Part shown: positions 25,312-33,500 of the stretch, in pieces
How positions within the stretch are numbered: the stretch's first letter is position 1
Layout: the number at the start of each line of letters is the position of its first letter
Virus record (IMG/VR): IMGVR_UViG_3300044837_000033
Location: 1-45,267 of that record
DNA length: 45,267 bases
Source of the DNA: a virus
Strand: one strand, 5' to 3'
Translations under genes and position numbers: made by a program
Notes under the pieces: generated by a model
The model's database searches: none
What the model saw: the letters and a program-made list of their open reading frames with translations, nothing else
Told to the model about the DNA's origin: nothing

Positions 25312-25417
25312 CGTCGTGATGGCAGGTGCTGCGGCACTGCTCGCCGTCTGGGCGTTCATCGACAAGAACAAGCAGTATCAGGATCACAAGAAGGAGCTCG
25401 AGCATGAATCTGCCTGA
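25265..25417 (+). CDS. Small membrane protein, 50 aa
   Basis: GTG at 25265 with GGAGGGAAC in front, inside the previous gene. A short polar arm is followed by a membrane helix at about 17-34 (VVMAGAAALLAVWAFI) and a charged tail (DKNKQYQDHKKELEHE). It overlaps the next gene by 14 bases, suggesting a coupled set of three. Confidence 0.65.
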   Translation: MAFWNKGELRVATRNDVVMAGAAALLAVWAFIDKNKQYQDHKKELEHESA

Positions 25418-26204
25418 CGTTCGCGGAGTTGTCTCCGTGGGCAAAAGCTTTATCAAAGCGAATCGCCCGGAGATTCTTCTGGGCGCGAGTGTCGCTGCGA
25501 CCGCCCTCTCGGTGGTAAGTGCAGCAATCGGTGGGTACCGATCCGGCAAGCAGGTGGCTCTCAAGGAGGCCGAAACCGGCGAGGTTCTCACCAAGACCGA
25601 GATTGCTCAGGAGACTTGGCAGAACTACGTGGTTCCTGCCGGTACGACGGTTGCCGCTGTGGCATCGACGTTCGGTCTACATGTCGTCCACCTGCAGGAC
25701 AAGAAGGCCCTCGTAGCGACTGCCCTGGCCGCTGTCGAGGAAGTCCGTGAGACGGCTCGAGCTTACATCGAAGACCTGAACGAAGCTGTGGATGAGAACG
25801 CCACGGACAAGTCCAAAGAGAAGATCAAGGCCGCGCACTTGGAGAAGTCCGCTGCGCGTGGCAATGGGATTGTCAAGGGCATTGATCCGGCGTCCGGAGT
25901 CCTGTTCGAGCAGTATCTGGTGCGTGATGCCAAGTCCGGTCAGACGGTCTACGCCAATCAGCACGAGGTCGAAGAAGCTCTGCTCCGGTTGAACGAGGAG
26001 CTTCAGCAGGACGGCGAGGTGGGTCTGGAGACGTTCATGTCCGAACTCGGGTATGAGCCCTCGGACGACCAGGAGCGCTACGGCTGGTCCGGGGCGGAGA
26101 AGGTCCGTCTTCACTGGGAGACGACTAGAACGGGTGACGGACGTCCAGTCTGCGTGTTCTCCTTTGACCCCGCTCCGCGCGTGGGGTACGACAAAAGTAG
26201 ATGA
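25404..26204 (+). CDS. Membrane protein, DUF6353-like, paralogue of the 28368 gene
   Basis: 266 residues; ATG at 25404 behind AAGGAGCTCGAGC. Two hydrophobic segments at about 22-44 and 76-96 flank a KEAETGEVLTKTE helix; the C-terminal half is soluble with helices and a beta domain around MSELGYEPSDDQERYGW and VCVFSFDPAPRVGY. The gene at 28368 has the same order: two helices, a long charged helix, then DSLGFEESD and a beta end. Phages often carry this family near DNA-replication genes; its job is unknown. A further frame continues past its stop. Confidence 0.65.
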   Translation: MNLPDVRGVVSVGKSFIKANRPEILLGASVAATALSVVSAAIGGYRSGKQVALKEAETGEVLTKTEIAQETWQNYVVPAGTTVAAVASTFGLHVVHLQDKKALVATALAAVEEVRETARAYIEDLNEAVDENATDKSKEKIKAAHLEKSAARGNGIVKGIDPASGVLFEQYLVRDAKSGQTVYANQHEVEEALLRLNEELQQDGEVGLETFMSELGYEPSDDQERYGWSGAEKVRLHWETTRTGDGRPVCVFSFDPAPRVGYDKSR

Positions 26205-26370
26205 CCCAAAAGATCCAACTCCGGGTCGGGCCGTTGTGGTCTACCACGGTGCGACTGCGAAGACGAGGACGGACCCGCCTTTCGAGGAGTGTCTGTGCAG
26301 GGAGTGCGCGGAGTGGATCGATACTCCGCCGTTCCCGAAATTCCGCCTGGAAAATCTGAAGACTGGATGA
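26164..26370 (+). CDS. Possible small Cys-motif protein with unclear start
   Basis: The frame covering 26197-26370 encodes a plausible soluble protein with PGRAVVVYHGATAKTRTD, FEECLCRECAEW (a C-x-C-x2-C zinc-type cluster) and a basic end. Codon third positions fit coding. However, the only in-frame upstream start is a TTG at 26164 with no binding site, while the well-placed ATG at 26201 reads a different, Arg-rich frame. Options are TTG initiation, a +1 frameshift from the preceding gene at its AGA-TGA stop, or a sequence error. Confidence 0.4.
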   Translation: MTPLRAWGTTKVDDPKDPTPGRAVVVYHGATAKTRTDPPFEECLCRECAEWIDTPPFPKFRLENLKTG

Positions 26371-26408
26371 TGTGGGCGATCCAGAACATGCTTGGATGAC
26401 GTGAGAAA

Positions 26409-26435
26409 GCTGGGCTCTGGAGCTCGGGGCCCAGC
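26409..26435 (+). other. Hairpin between genes
   Basis: GCTGGGC (26409-26415) and GCCCAGC (26429-26435) make a perfect 7-bp stem. It is not followed by a T run, so it may be an RNA-stabilising or weak terminator structure. The next gene's AGGAG follows 16 bases later. Confidence 0.5.
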
Positions 26436-26458
26436 CCTCGCATATTTAGGAGACACCT

Positions 26459-26776
26459 ATGGCCTGGTTCAACGAACGTGAAAAAGGAATCGTTGCCAAG
26501 TATCAGAACATCATCGATGATCTAACGCTTGAACTCACAGCCGCAAAGATGGAAAACGAGCGTCTCCTCAAGGAGATCAAGGATCTTGAGCAGGGTCGCG
26601 ACGAGCAGGACGAGAACTGGCAGCAAATCATCCTTGATGCAGGCGATCGTATCAAGAAGCTCGAGGCACACGTGGATTCGCTACAGGCAAGGCTCGAAGA
26701 CCACGAGAAGTTCTGCCTTCCAGAGTTCAAGAATTACATCTCTCTTAATGAAGATGTATCTACTACTGAAAGGTAA
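26459..26776 (+). CDS. Coiled-coil protein, 105 aa
   Basis: ATG at 26459 after TTAGGAG. Almost the entire length is a heptad-patterned coiled coil (LTLELTAAKMENERLLKEI, then IKKLEAHVDSLQARLEDHE). No membrane segment. Probably oligomeric; it may bridge the neighbouring membrane proteins, but nothing specific is known. Confidence 0.65.
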   Translation: MAWFNEREKGIVAKYQNIIDDLTLELTAAKMENERLLKEIKDLEQGRDEQDENWQQIILDAGDRIKKLEAHVDSLQARLEDHEKFCLPEFKNYISLNEDVSTTER

Positions 26777-26781
26777 TCATC

Positions 26782-27084
26782 ATGTCGAACGAGAAGACCG
26801 TCCCAGCTGAGCAGCCGCTCGAGGGTACCATCATCTCCCCGAACCCCGACGTTCCCGCCGAGCCCGCAAAGCCCAGTCGGATCAAGAACGCACTCCGCCA
26901 CCCGGTGACCACCGTGAAGAAGCACAAGCTTCCGATCACGGCTGCTGTCGCTGCGATGGCCGGAGCCGCGTCCATGGCCCTGCTGAACGCTAAGAAGAGC
27001 AAGGAGGACGACGTCGAGGAGTACGAGGAGGAGAGCACCCCGAACCTGACTCTTCTGGAGTCCTACAACGACACGACCAACTGA
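26782..27084 (+). CDS. Single-span membrane protein, 100 aa
   Basis: ATG at 26782 after GAAAGG. Pro/Glu-rich N-terminal arm (about 40 residues), basic patch TVKKHKLP, membrane helix at about 52-68 (ITAAVAAMAGAASMALL), and a very acidic tail (KKSKEDDVEEYEEES). Optimised C/G-ending codons suggest it is well expressed. Function unknown. Confidence 0.65.
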   Translation: MSNEKTVPAEQPLEGTIISPNPDVPAEPAKPSRIKNALRHPVTTVKKHKLPITAAVAAMAGAASMALLNAKKSKEDDVEEYEEESTPNLTLLESYNDTTN

Positions 27085-27099
27085 AGTACAAAACATCGA

Positions 27100-27140
27100 A
27101 AGACCCTGGATCCCACAAGGATTCATGGTCTTTTGTTTTC
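27100..27140 (+). terminator. Intrinsic terminator
   Basis: AAGACC (27100-27105) and ATCC (27110-27113) pair with GGAT (27119-27122) and GGTCTT (27127-27132) around a CACAA loop, followed by TTGTTTTC. Confidence 0.8.
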
Positions 27141-27162
27141 TCCCTTCCTAGAAAGGCTCCAA

Positions 27163-27747
27163 ATGTCTGACAACCTCGTCTACGAGGCCGCTGTCTACTC
27201 GCGCAAGATCACCTACAAGAACTTCAAGGGTGAGGAGAAGACGACCGAGGTCAGCTTCACGCTCGACCCGATTCAGCTCATGGCGGTCATGGCTGGGTAC
27301 AACCCGAAGAAGATCAAGAGCGGAAACCCGTCGCTCAATGGCAAGGACGCGGAACCCACTGATGCCGACCAGATCAAGATGGTTCGCAATCTCGCCATGC
27401 AGGCTGCGGGGACGCCAAGTGAGGACGGAGAGAGCTGGATTCCCTTCGAGGACTTCGGTGACACCATCGTCGGCAAGGCCTTCCTGACCAAGCTGGTGGC
27501 CTCTGACGCTGACCGTCGTGAGTTCGCCGACAAGGTGATCCTGGACCCGTTCCGGGCGTTCACTCGGTACTTCTCTTCCGACGCCTCGAACTCCGCCACG
27601 GAGATCAAGGAGATGCAGGTCATGCTCACTCAGATGGAGAAGGTGTTCGCCACGCCGAGCACCGAGAACGAGACCGCTGAGGAGCGCCGGGCCCGCCTGG
27701 AAGCCGAGATCGCATCTCTGAATGCCCTGTCGGCTGAGAACAAGTAA
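27163..27747 (+). CDS. Conserved-type phage protein, 194 aa
   Basis: ATG at 27163 after GAAAGG. It begins with a beta pattern (YSRKITYKNFKGEEKTTEVSF) and a long helix, and ends in a helical EERRARLEAEIASL segment. The N-terminus resembles small phage tail-chaperone-like proteins, but the locus is among membrane genes. C/G-ending codons suggest strong expression. It overlaps the next gene as TAATG. Confidence 0.6.
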   Translation: MSDNLVYEAAVYSRKITYKNFKGEEKTTEVSFTLDPIQLMAVMAGYNPKKIKSGNPSLNGKDAEPTDADQIKMVRNLAMQAAGTPSEDGESWIPFEDFGDTIVGKAFLTKLVASDADRREFADKVILDPFRAFTRYFSSDASNSATEIKEMQVMLTQMEKVFATPSTENETAEERRARLEAEIASLNALSAENK

Positions 27748-28358
27748 TGGCTGACTTCCCCAACAAGGCTGGGGGAGGTGGTCCATCTCTACCTAGCAAA
27801 CGACCCAAGCCCGCTCCTGTGGTGCAAGGGGCTAAGGCTAAGAAGTCGATTGGTTCGCGGCTTCGAAGTGCTCTCCTCACCGATAACCCCAAGGCCTTGG
27901 GATCCCAGATCGGTAAGGATATTCTCGTTCCTCGGCTCAAGCTAGGCGTTCAGGAAGCTCTTAACTCCCTGGTCGCTGGAATGCTGTGGGGGAACATTGG
28001 CCAGCAGTCCTCTCTCAGCCAGAGAGTTGCAGGCAACATGCTACGCAGCACTACGCCATATTCTCAGATCTCCAACCCGAACTCTATTACGCAAGCCCAA
28101 CAGGCGATCGTAAGGACGGGCGGGAACTATGAGAACGTGATCTGTCCGAATGAGTTCGATGCAGCAACATTGCTTGCTCGAGCTCAAGAGTATCTCGCTG
28201 AGTACAACGTAATGGCCGTGGGTGACTTGTACGAGATGGCCACACTACCAACGGGCGTCTCCGACGCTGCTTACGGCTGGCATTCAATTCAGGGTGCGCG
28301 GATTGTCCAGACCGTAGACGGCTGGGAACTCAAGCTGCCGCCACCCACTCTACTGTAG
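27747..28358 (+). CDS. Conserved-type phage protein, 203 aa
   Basis: ATG at 27747. Lys/Pro-rich disordered N-terminus (about 40 residues), a helical middle containing LKLGVQEALNSLVAGMLWG, and a compact C-terminal part ending AAYGWHSIQGARIVQTVDGW-ELKLPPP. The C-terminal pattern GW-x3-GA-x-V is one I associate with proteins that travel with DUF6353-like membrane genes in other Gram-positive siphophages. Role unknown. Confidence 0.6.
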   Translation: MADFPNKAGGGGPSLPSKRPKPAPVVQGAKAKKSIGSRLRSALLTDNPKALGSQIGKDILVPRLKLGVQEALNSLVAGMLWGNIGQQSSLSQRVAGNMLRSTTPYSQISNPNSITQAQQAIVRTGGNYENVICPNEFDAATLLARAQEYLAEYNVMAVGDLYEMATLPTGVSDAAYGWHSIQGARIVQTVDGWELKLPPPTLL

Positions 28359-28367
28359 GAGTACTAA

Positions 28368-29264
28368 ATGAGCAAAATTCGTGAGGCGTTGGGAGCGCTG
28401 AAACTAACTCTCAAGGAGAACTCTCCGACCATCCTCGTCATCGGCGGAGTGGTTGTCATGGGCACCGGGACGGTTATTGCGTGTAACCGTACGCTCAAGC
28501 TCAAGGCCACCATCGAGCCTCACGTCGAGGTACTCGAGGAGATCGCCGATCCCACCGGGCGATTTGAGAACAGCGCTGAGAACAAGCAGATCGCCATCTC
28601 CAAGGCGTCACTGGACGTGGCCAAGCTCTACTTCCTGCCCTTCGTGCTCTTCGTGAGTGGATCGGGCATGGTCTTCTGGGGCCACAACATCATGATCAAG
28701 CGCAACGCTACGTTGGCTGTTGCGTTCACGACCCTGAAGAAAACCTTCGATGCTTACCGAGCTCGAGTCATCGGAGCATCTGGGCATACTGCCGATCAGT
28801 ACTACATGAACGGCGATCGAACCGTCTCAGGAGAAGAGATCGGTGCAGATCCAACCAAGGACTACTCCTCTCGTGACTGGGAGGCCTCGGGCCGAGATCC
28901 CTACAATCGAGTCTTCGCTCAGCAAACTAGCGATGAATGGGAGAACGACCTTGGAGCCAACAAGTTCTTCATCGGATGCAAGCAAAAAGAAGCGCAACGT
29001 CTGCTCAATCGACGGGGTTACCTTTACCTGTCCGAGGTGTATGACTCCCTTGGATTCGAGGAAAGCGATATTTCAAGGGTCGTTGGTTGGCGAGTGTCCA
29101 CGCTGCCTGACGGTTCACGTGATATTCCAGTCGTCGACTTCGGTTTAGACAAGCCGCTTCCGGATGATTGGAAGTACAACAACAAGCGTGAGGTCTACCT
29201 GGACTTCAACTGCCAGGGACTGATCGTTGGCGGTAAGGTCCAGAAGATGTTGGAGAGCGCATGA
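28368..29264 (+). CDS. Membrane protein, DUF6353-like
   Basis: 298 residues; ATG at 28368 after GTAGGAG. Membrane helices at about 21-40 (PTILVIGGVVVMGTGTVIAC) and 86-105 (LYFLPFVLFVSGSGMVFWG) separated by a charged helix; then a long helix and a soluble C-terminal domain (YLYLSEVYDSLGFEESD, VVDFGLDKPLPDDWKYN). This looks like the DUF6353 family of phage membrane proteins. Shares layout with the 25404 gene. The stop overlaps the next ATG. Confidence 0.65.
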   Translation: MSKIREALGALKLTLKENSPTILVIGGVVVMGTGTVIACNRTLKLKATIEPHVEVLEEIADPTGRFENSAENKQIAISKASLDVAKLYFLPFVLFVSGSGMVFWGHNIMIKRNATLAVAFTTLKKTFDAYRARVIGASGHTADQYYMNGDRTVSGEEIGADPTKDYSSRDWEASGRDPYNRVFAQQTSDEWENDLGANKFFIGCKQKEAQRLLNRRGYLYLSEVYDSLGFEESDISRVVGWRVSTLPDGSRDIPVVDFGLDKPLPDDWKYNNKREVYLDFNCQGLIVGGKVQKMLESA

Positions 29265-29437
29265 GCTTCGAAATCATCCAGGTCCAGACAATGCCTGGAG
29301 GAAACATCAAAGCTCGGTGTACCAAGTGTGGAGATGAAGAATTTCTTTATCCAGCAATGATCTCTGATTCTTCGCCTGTGATGGGTGCTTCGATGCAGAT
29401 CAGTCATGTCTGTCGACTTCGGGACGGGATGCGATGA
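29261..29437 (+). CDS. Small zinc-ribbon-like protein, 58 aa
   Basis: ATG at 29261 in an ATGA overlap; stop overlaps the next gene in the same way. CTKCGDEEF at about residues 20-28 gives a C-x2-C knuckle, and HVC at 49-51 could complete a metal site. Rubredoxin-knuckle peptides of this size are frequent in phage early regions. Confidence 0.6.
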   Translation: MSFEIIQVQTMPGGNIKARCTKCGDEEFLYPAMISDSSPVMGASMQISHVCRLRDGMR

Positions 29438-29931
29438 GAAAAGCGCTGGGGTTCGCTCTGGCGTTTGTCTCTGGTACGTGCTTTGGCTGTGTGCTTGCTT
29501 GGGAGACTGCCAAGGGAGCAATCGAAAACGAGGTTAAACGTCAGACGGCTTCGTTGTTCCTGGCAGCTGACATGGTTGAGCCGGTCGAACCCTCAGAGGA
29601 CCGTTGGGTGCCTGAGGACGGCGTTGCCATTGCCGAGGCTGTCAACAGCACGAACTACCAGATAGACATCGCGCAACCGAACGACGGAATTCAGCATATT
29701 TCCGAGATCGAATACGAGCACGAAGACTCTTTCGACAAGTGCGTGGTTGAGATCTTCTTCAACGACGACATGCCCGTGTTCCTATTCAATAGCGTTCAGG
29801 TGGAGGATTGGTTCTCCCATCTGGGCGAGACAATCGTACTGACAGGAGATGAAACCAAAGACACCGAAACCTTTTACGTCCGCAACCACAACCTGCGAAC
29901 GGACTATGAGGTGACCTGGGGTCAGCCGTGA
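29434..29931 (+). CDS. Membrane-anchored soluble domain protein, 165 aa
   Basis: N-terminal membrane helix at about 4-24 (ALGFALAFVSGTCFGCVLAW), then a polar helix and an alpha/beta domain from about 80 onward (ISEIEYEHEDSFDKCVVEIF, FYVRNHNLRTDYEVTW). The C-terminal pattern is similar to phage proteins found with DUF6353-like genes. Three-gene overlap with neighbours implies one coupled operon. Confidence 0.6.
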   Translation: MRKALGFALAFVSGTCFGCVLAWETAKGAIENEVKRQTASLFLAADMVEPVEPSEDRWVPEDGVAIAEAVNSTNYQIDIAQPNDGIQHISEIEYEHEDSFDKCVVEIFFNDDMPVFLFNSVQVEDWFSHLGETIVLTGDETKDTETFYVRNHNLRTDYEVTWGQP

Positions 29932-30488
29932 TTACTCGCGAGGAGTTCATCAATCGATACTTCTCCAGGTTGATGGAACAGGCCTTCGCGACTAACACGG
30001 AGCGGGAGATGTATGAGGGCACTTGCGCTTTGCTTTTCGACATCCCCTTCTACTGGACGCATTCGAATCTAAACGATGAGAATCGTGCAGCAGACGCCGC
30101 GATCTACCGCAAGTACGAGCGTTTCGTGCTAGATCAGGAGAAGCACCGTATTGCTCCTGAGTGGCTGAACGCATGGGAGAGTGCCACGCCCAGCGTATTT
30201 GAGGTCATGATCGCAATCGCAGAGCGGTGGTCGGAGTTCTTTGAGCGCCCGATCGCATACTACTTCTCTCGTCACTTGTTTCGGAACTTGGGATTTCATC
30301 AATTCCGGGGTTCGCTACGTAGGACGGAAGAAGAGGCAGTTCGCTGGACCGTGGACCGGTGGATGTCTCGTCAAATTGAGCATAATGGCGAGGGTTCTCC
30401 GTTTCCGCTACAACATCATAATGTGGATATGCGAACGGCTGACATCTGGAATCAGATGAACGCGTATTCACATCAATATTTTCAGTGA
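29928..30488 (+). CDS. Conserved-type helical phage protein, 186 aa
   Basis: GTG at 29928 overlapping the previous stop. Patterns CALLFDIPFYWTHSNLNDENR near residues 33-53 and HHNVDMRTADIWNQMNAY near the end match a widespread but uncharacterised siphophage protein of this length, which occurs near replication genes. Helical, soluble, no catalytic motif seen. It is followed after 12 bases by the giant replication gene. Confidence 0.6.
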   Translation: MITREEFINRYFSRLMEQAFATNTEREMYEGTCALLFDIPFYWTHSNLNDENRAADAAIYRKYERFVLDQEKHRIAPEWLNAWESATPSVFEVMIAIAERWSEFFERPIAYYFSRHLFRNLGFHQFRGSLRRTEEEAVRWTVDRWMSRQIEHNGEGSPFPLQHHNVDMRTADIWNQMNAYSHQYFQ

Positions 30489-30500
30489 AGGGAGGCACCG

Positions 30501-33500
30501 TTGGACTTCATTCGTGTTGGCATCAAGGAAAACAAAGATGGCACGAGGGAGTTCTTCCCCTCGCTGCAGGTTCTTCGCTCAGAGGACCTGGTGATCAGAG
30601 GTGGATCGTTCGTCGCGATCTGGGACGAGGACGTCCAGCTCTACTCGAGGAAGATCTACGACGTCGCGGACATCATTGACCGTGCGTTTGCCCACATGAT
30701 TGCGGAAAAGGTTCGGCCCGGCGACTCCATCAAGAAGATGCGGTCGTTTGATAACACCTACTTCACGCGTTTCCTTTCCTACGTTCGTAGCATCGGAGAC
30801 ATGGGGCCGGACCTTGACCAAAGAATCATATTTGCCGACCAACATCCAACGAAGCAGGATGCGGCAACGTTCAAAATGGATTACAGCATGGGCGCAGGAT
30901 CTATCTCCGCCTGGGATGAGTTGCTTGGTGTGCTGTATTCCCAGCACGAACGTCTGAAGATTGAATGGGCCATTGGTTCAATCTTCTCTGGGGATGCGGC
31001 AACCGTAATCCAGAAGATGTACGTGTTCTACGGTCCCCCTGGGTCCGGCAAGTCAACGATCATGAACATCATTGAGCGGCTCTTCGAGGGACACACGGCT
31101 ATATTCTCGGCGTTCGAGATGGGCCGTAGGGATGCACAGTTCTCACTCGAGCCGTTCAAAGACAATCCCCTGGTGGCCATAGATCAAGATGGAGATATGT
31201 CCCGTCTTGAGGCGAACAAGAATCTGAACTCGATCGTGTCTCACGACCCGGTTCTGATCAACGCCAAGGGTAAGAACCTGTTCACGATCAAGCCCCGAGC
31301 TACTTTGTTCGTGGGGTCGAATGAGTCGGTGAGAATCAGCGACCGTAAATCCGGCCTGTTCCGCCGACTCGTTGACATCCAACCGACAGGACAGAGGATA
31401 TCCGAACGCAAATACCATCAGCTCATGAAGCAGGTGGAGTTTGAGCTCGGAGCAATTGCACATCACTGCCTGTCCACCTACAAGGTGCACGGTCCAACAT
31501 ATTTCTCCGAATACCGATCGGTTGAAATGATGTACAGAACCAACGACATCTTCAACTTCGTGGAAGACAACCGCCTGGTCTTGAGTAAAGGCATAGCACT
31601 CAAGCAGGCACATAAGATGTACATGAATTGGTGCGATGAGACTGACACAAAGGCAGTCTACAAACAGTACCGCTTCCGGGACTTGCTTCGAGACTACTTC
31701 GAGGAGTTCCAAGACCAGGTCATGATCGAGGGCCAGCGCTACAGGTCATATTTCTCGGTCCTGAAACCGCTGGAATCTTTTCAATGGGATCCGGAACGAG
31801 AAGAGTTGGTCTCCTGGTTGACATTGAAAGATGAGCTTCTTAAGCCTGGGCCCTTGACTGAAGCCTTGGCCGATTGCCCTGCTCAGTATCATTCTGCAGC
31901 GAACGATCGACCCATGCACAAGTGGGAGAACGTCACCACAACACTCAAAGATCTCAAGACAACGGCGCTTCACTATGTGAAAATTCCGTTGCAACACATC
32001 GTCATCGACTTCGACCTGAAGAACGAAAAGGGCGAGAAAGACCTATCCCTCAACCTCGCAGCTGCAGCGGGGTGGCCTCCTACCTACGCTGAGGTGAGTA
32101 AGAGTGGACAAGGGTTGCACCTGCATTACAACTACGTTGGCGACGTGCATCTCCTTGCGCCAAGCGTTAGCGAAGGCATCGAGATCAAAACCCTACTTGG
32201 TGACGCATCTTTGCGCAGGCGTTATACCAAGTCCAACGATCTACCTATCGCAACCCTCTCCGGAGGTCTGCCTCTAAGAGAGGAGCGAGCCGTGTTAAGT
32301 GCACAATCGTTCATGACTGAGAAGGGATTACGAGACCTCCTGGTTCGTACTCTTTCTCGTCAGATCCATGAACACACTAAACCCAGCATGGACTTCATCA
32401 AGAAGCAGTTGGACGACGCTCTTGCTCAGGGACTCGTATTCGACGTAACAGACATGTACGACGATGTGTTCTCCTTCGCAATGACTTCCTCCAACCAGCG
32501 TGATGTGTGCCTGGAAATCCTCTCCCAACTCAAGTTCCGTAGCGAAGAGGACGTACCAGCAGAGGTACCGCCCGAGACCCCGGTGGTATATTTCGACTGT
32601 GAGGTCTACCGGAATCTATTCGTAGTCTGTTGGATGTACGACCGGGATGATGCTGAACTTGTCGAAATGGTAAATCCCAGTCCTGCTGAAATCGAAGAAC
32701 TCTTCAAGTTCCGCTTGATCGGGTTCTACAACCGCAACTACGACAACCACATCTTGTGGGCCAGGAGTTTGGGGTACAGCAATGAGAAGCTTTATGAGCT
32801 TTCCCAAGCGATTACTTCGAACGATCGTAATGCGATGTTTGGGGCGGCGTATAACCTGCACTACGCAGACGTATACGATTATGCCTCAGAGAAGAAGTCT
32901 CTCAAGAAGTGGGAGATCGAACTGGGTCTACCCCACGTAGAGATCGACATTCCCTGGGACCAGGATGTTCCTGAGGAGCGAATTCATGATGTCGTGCGCT
33001 ACTGCTGCAACGACGTGATCGCGACTCGAGAGGTAGCCAAGGCCCGAGCAGGGGATTTCAACGCGCGTCGAATTCTGGCTGAGCTCTCCGGTCTGGAGAT
33101 CTGCAACACCACTCGCCAGCACACCGAGAAATTGATCTTCGGCGACGTGAAGGACACCAGCGATGAACTGGTTTATACAGACCTATCAAAAGAGTTTCCT
33201 GGATATGTCTTTGACAAGTTCAAGCCAAGAAAAGAGGCTTCTACTTATAAAGGTGAATCCGTCGGAGAAGGTGGGTACGTATACGCGGAACCAGGGATGT
33301 ATAAAGACGTTGTACTGCTTGACGTGGCATCCATGCACCCAACCTCCATCGTAGTCCTGAACGCCTTCGGCAAGTACACCTCAGTATTCAAGCAACTGCT
33401 CGACACCCGCCTGTTGATCAAGGATGGCAACCTGGCAGAGGCCGCTAAACTCTACGGGGGACGTCTGGCTGCATATCTCGGTGATCCCGAGGAAGCAGAG

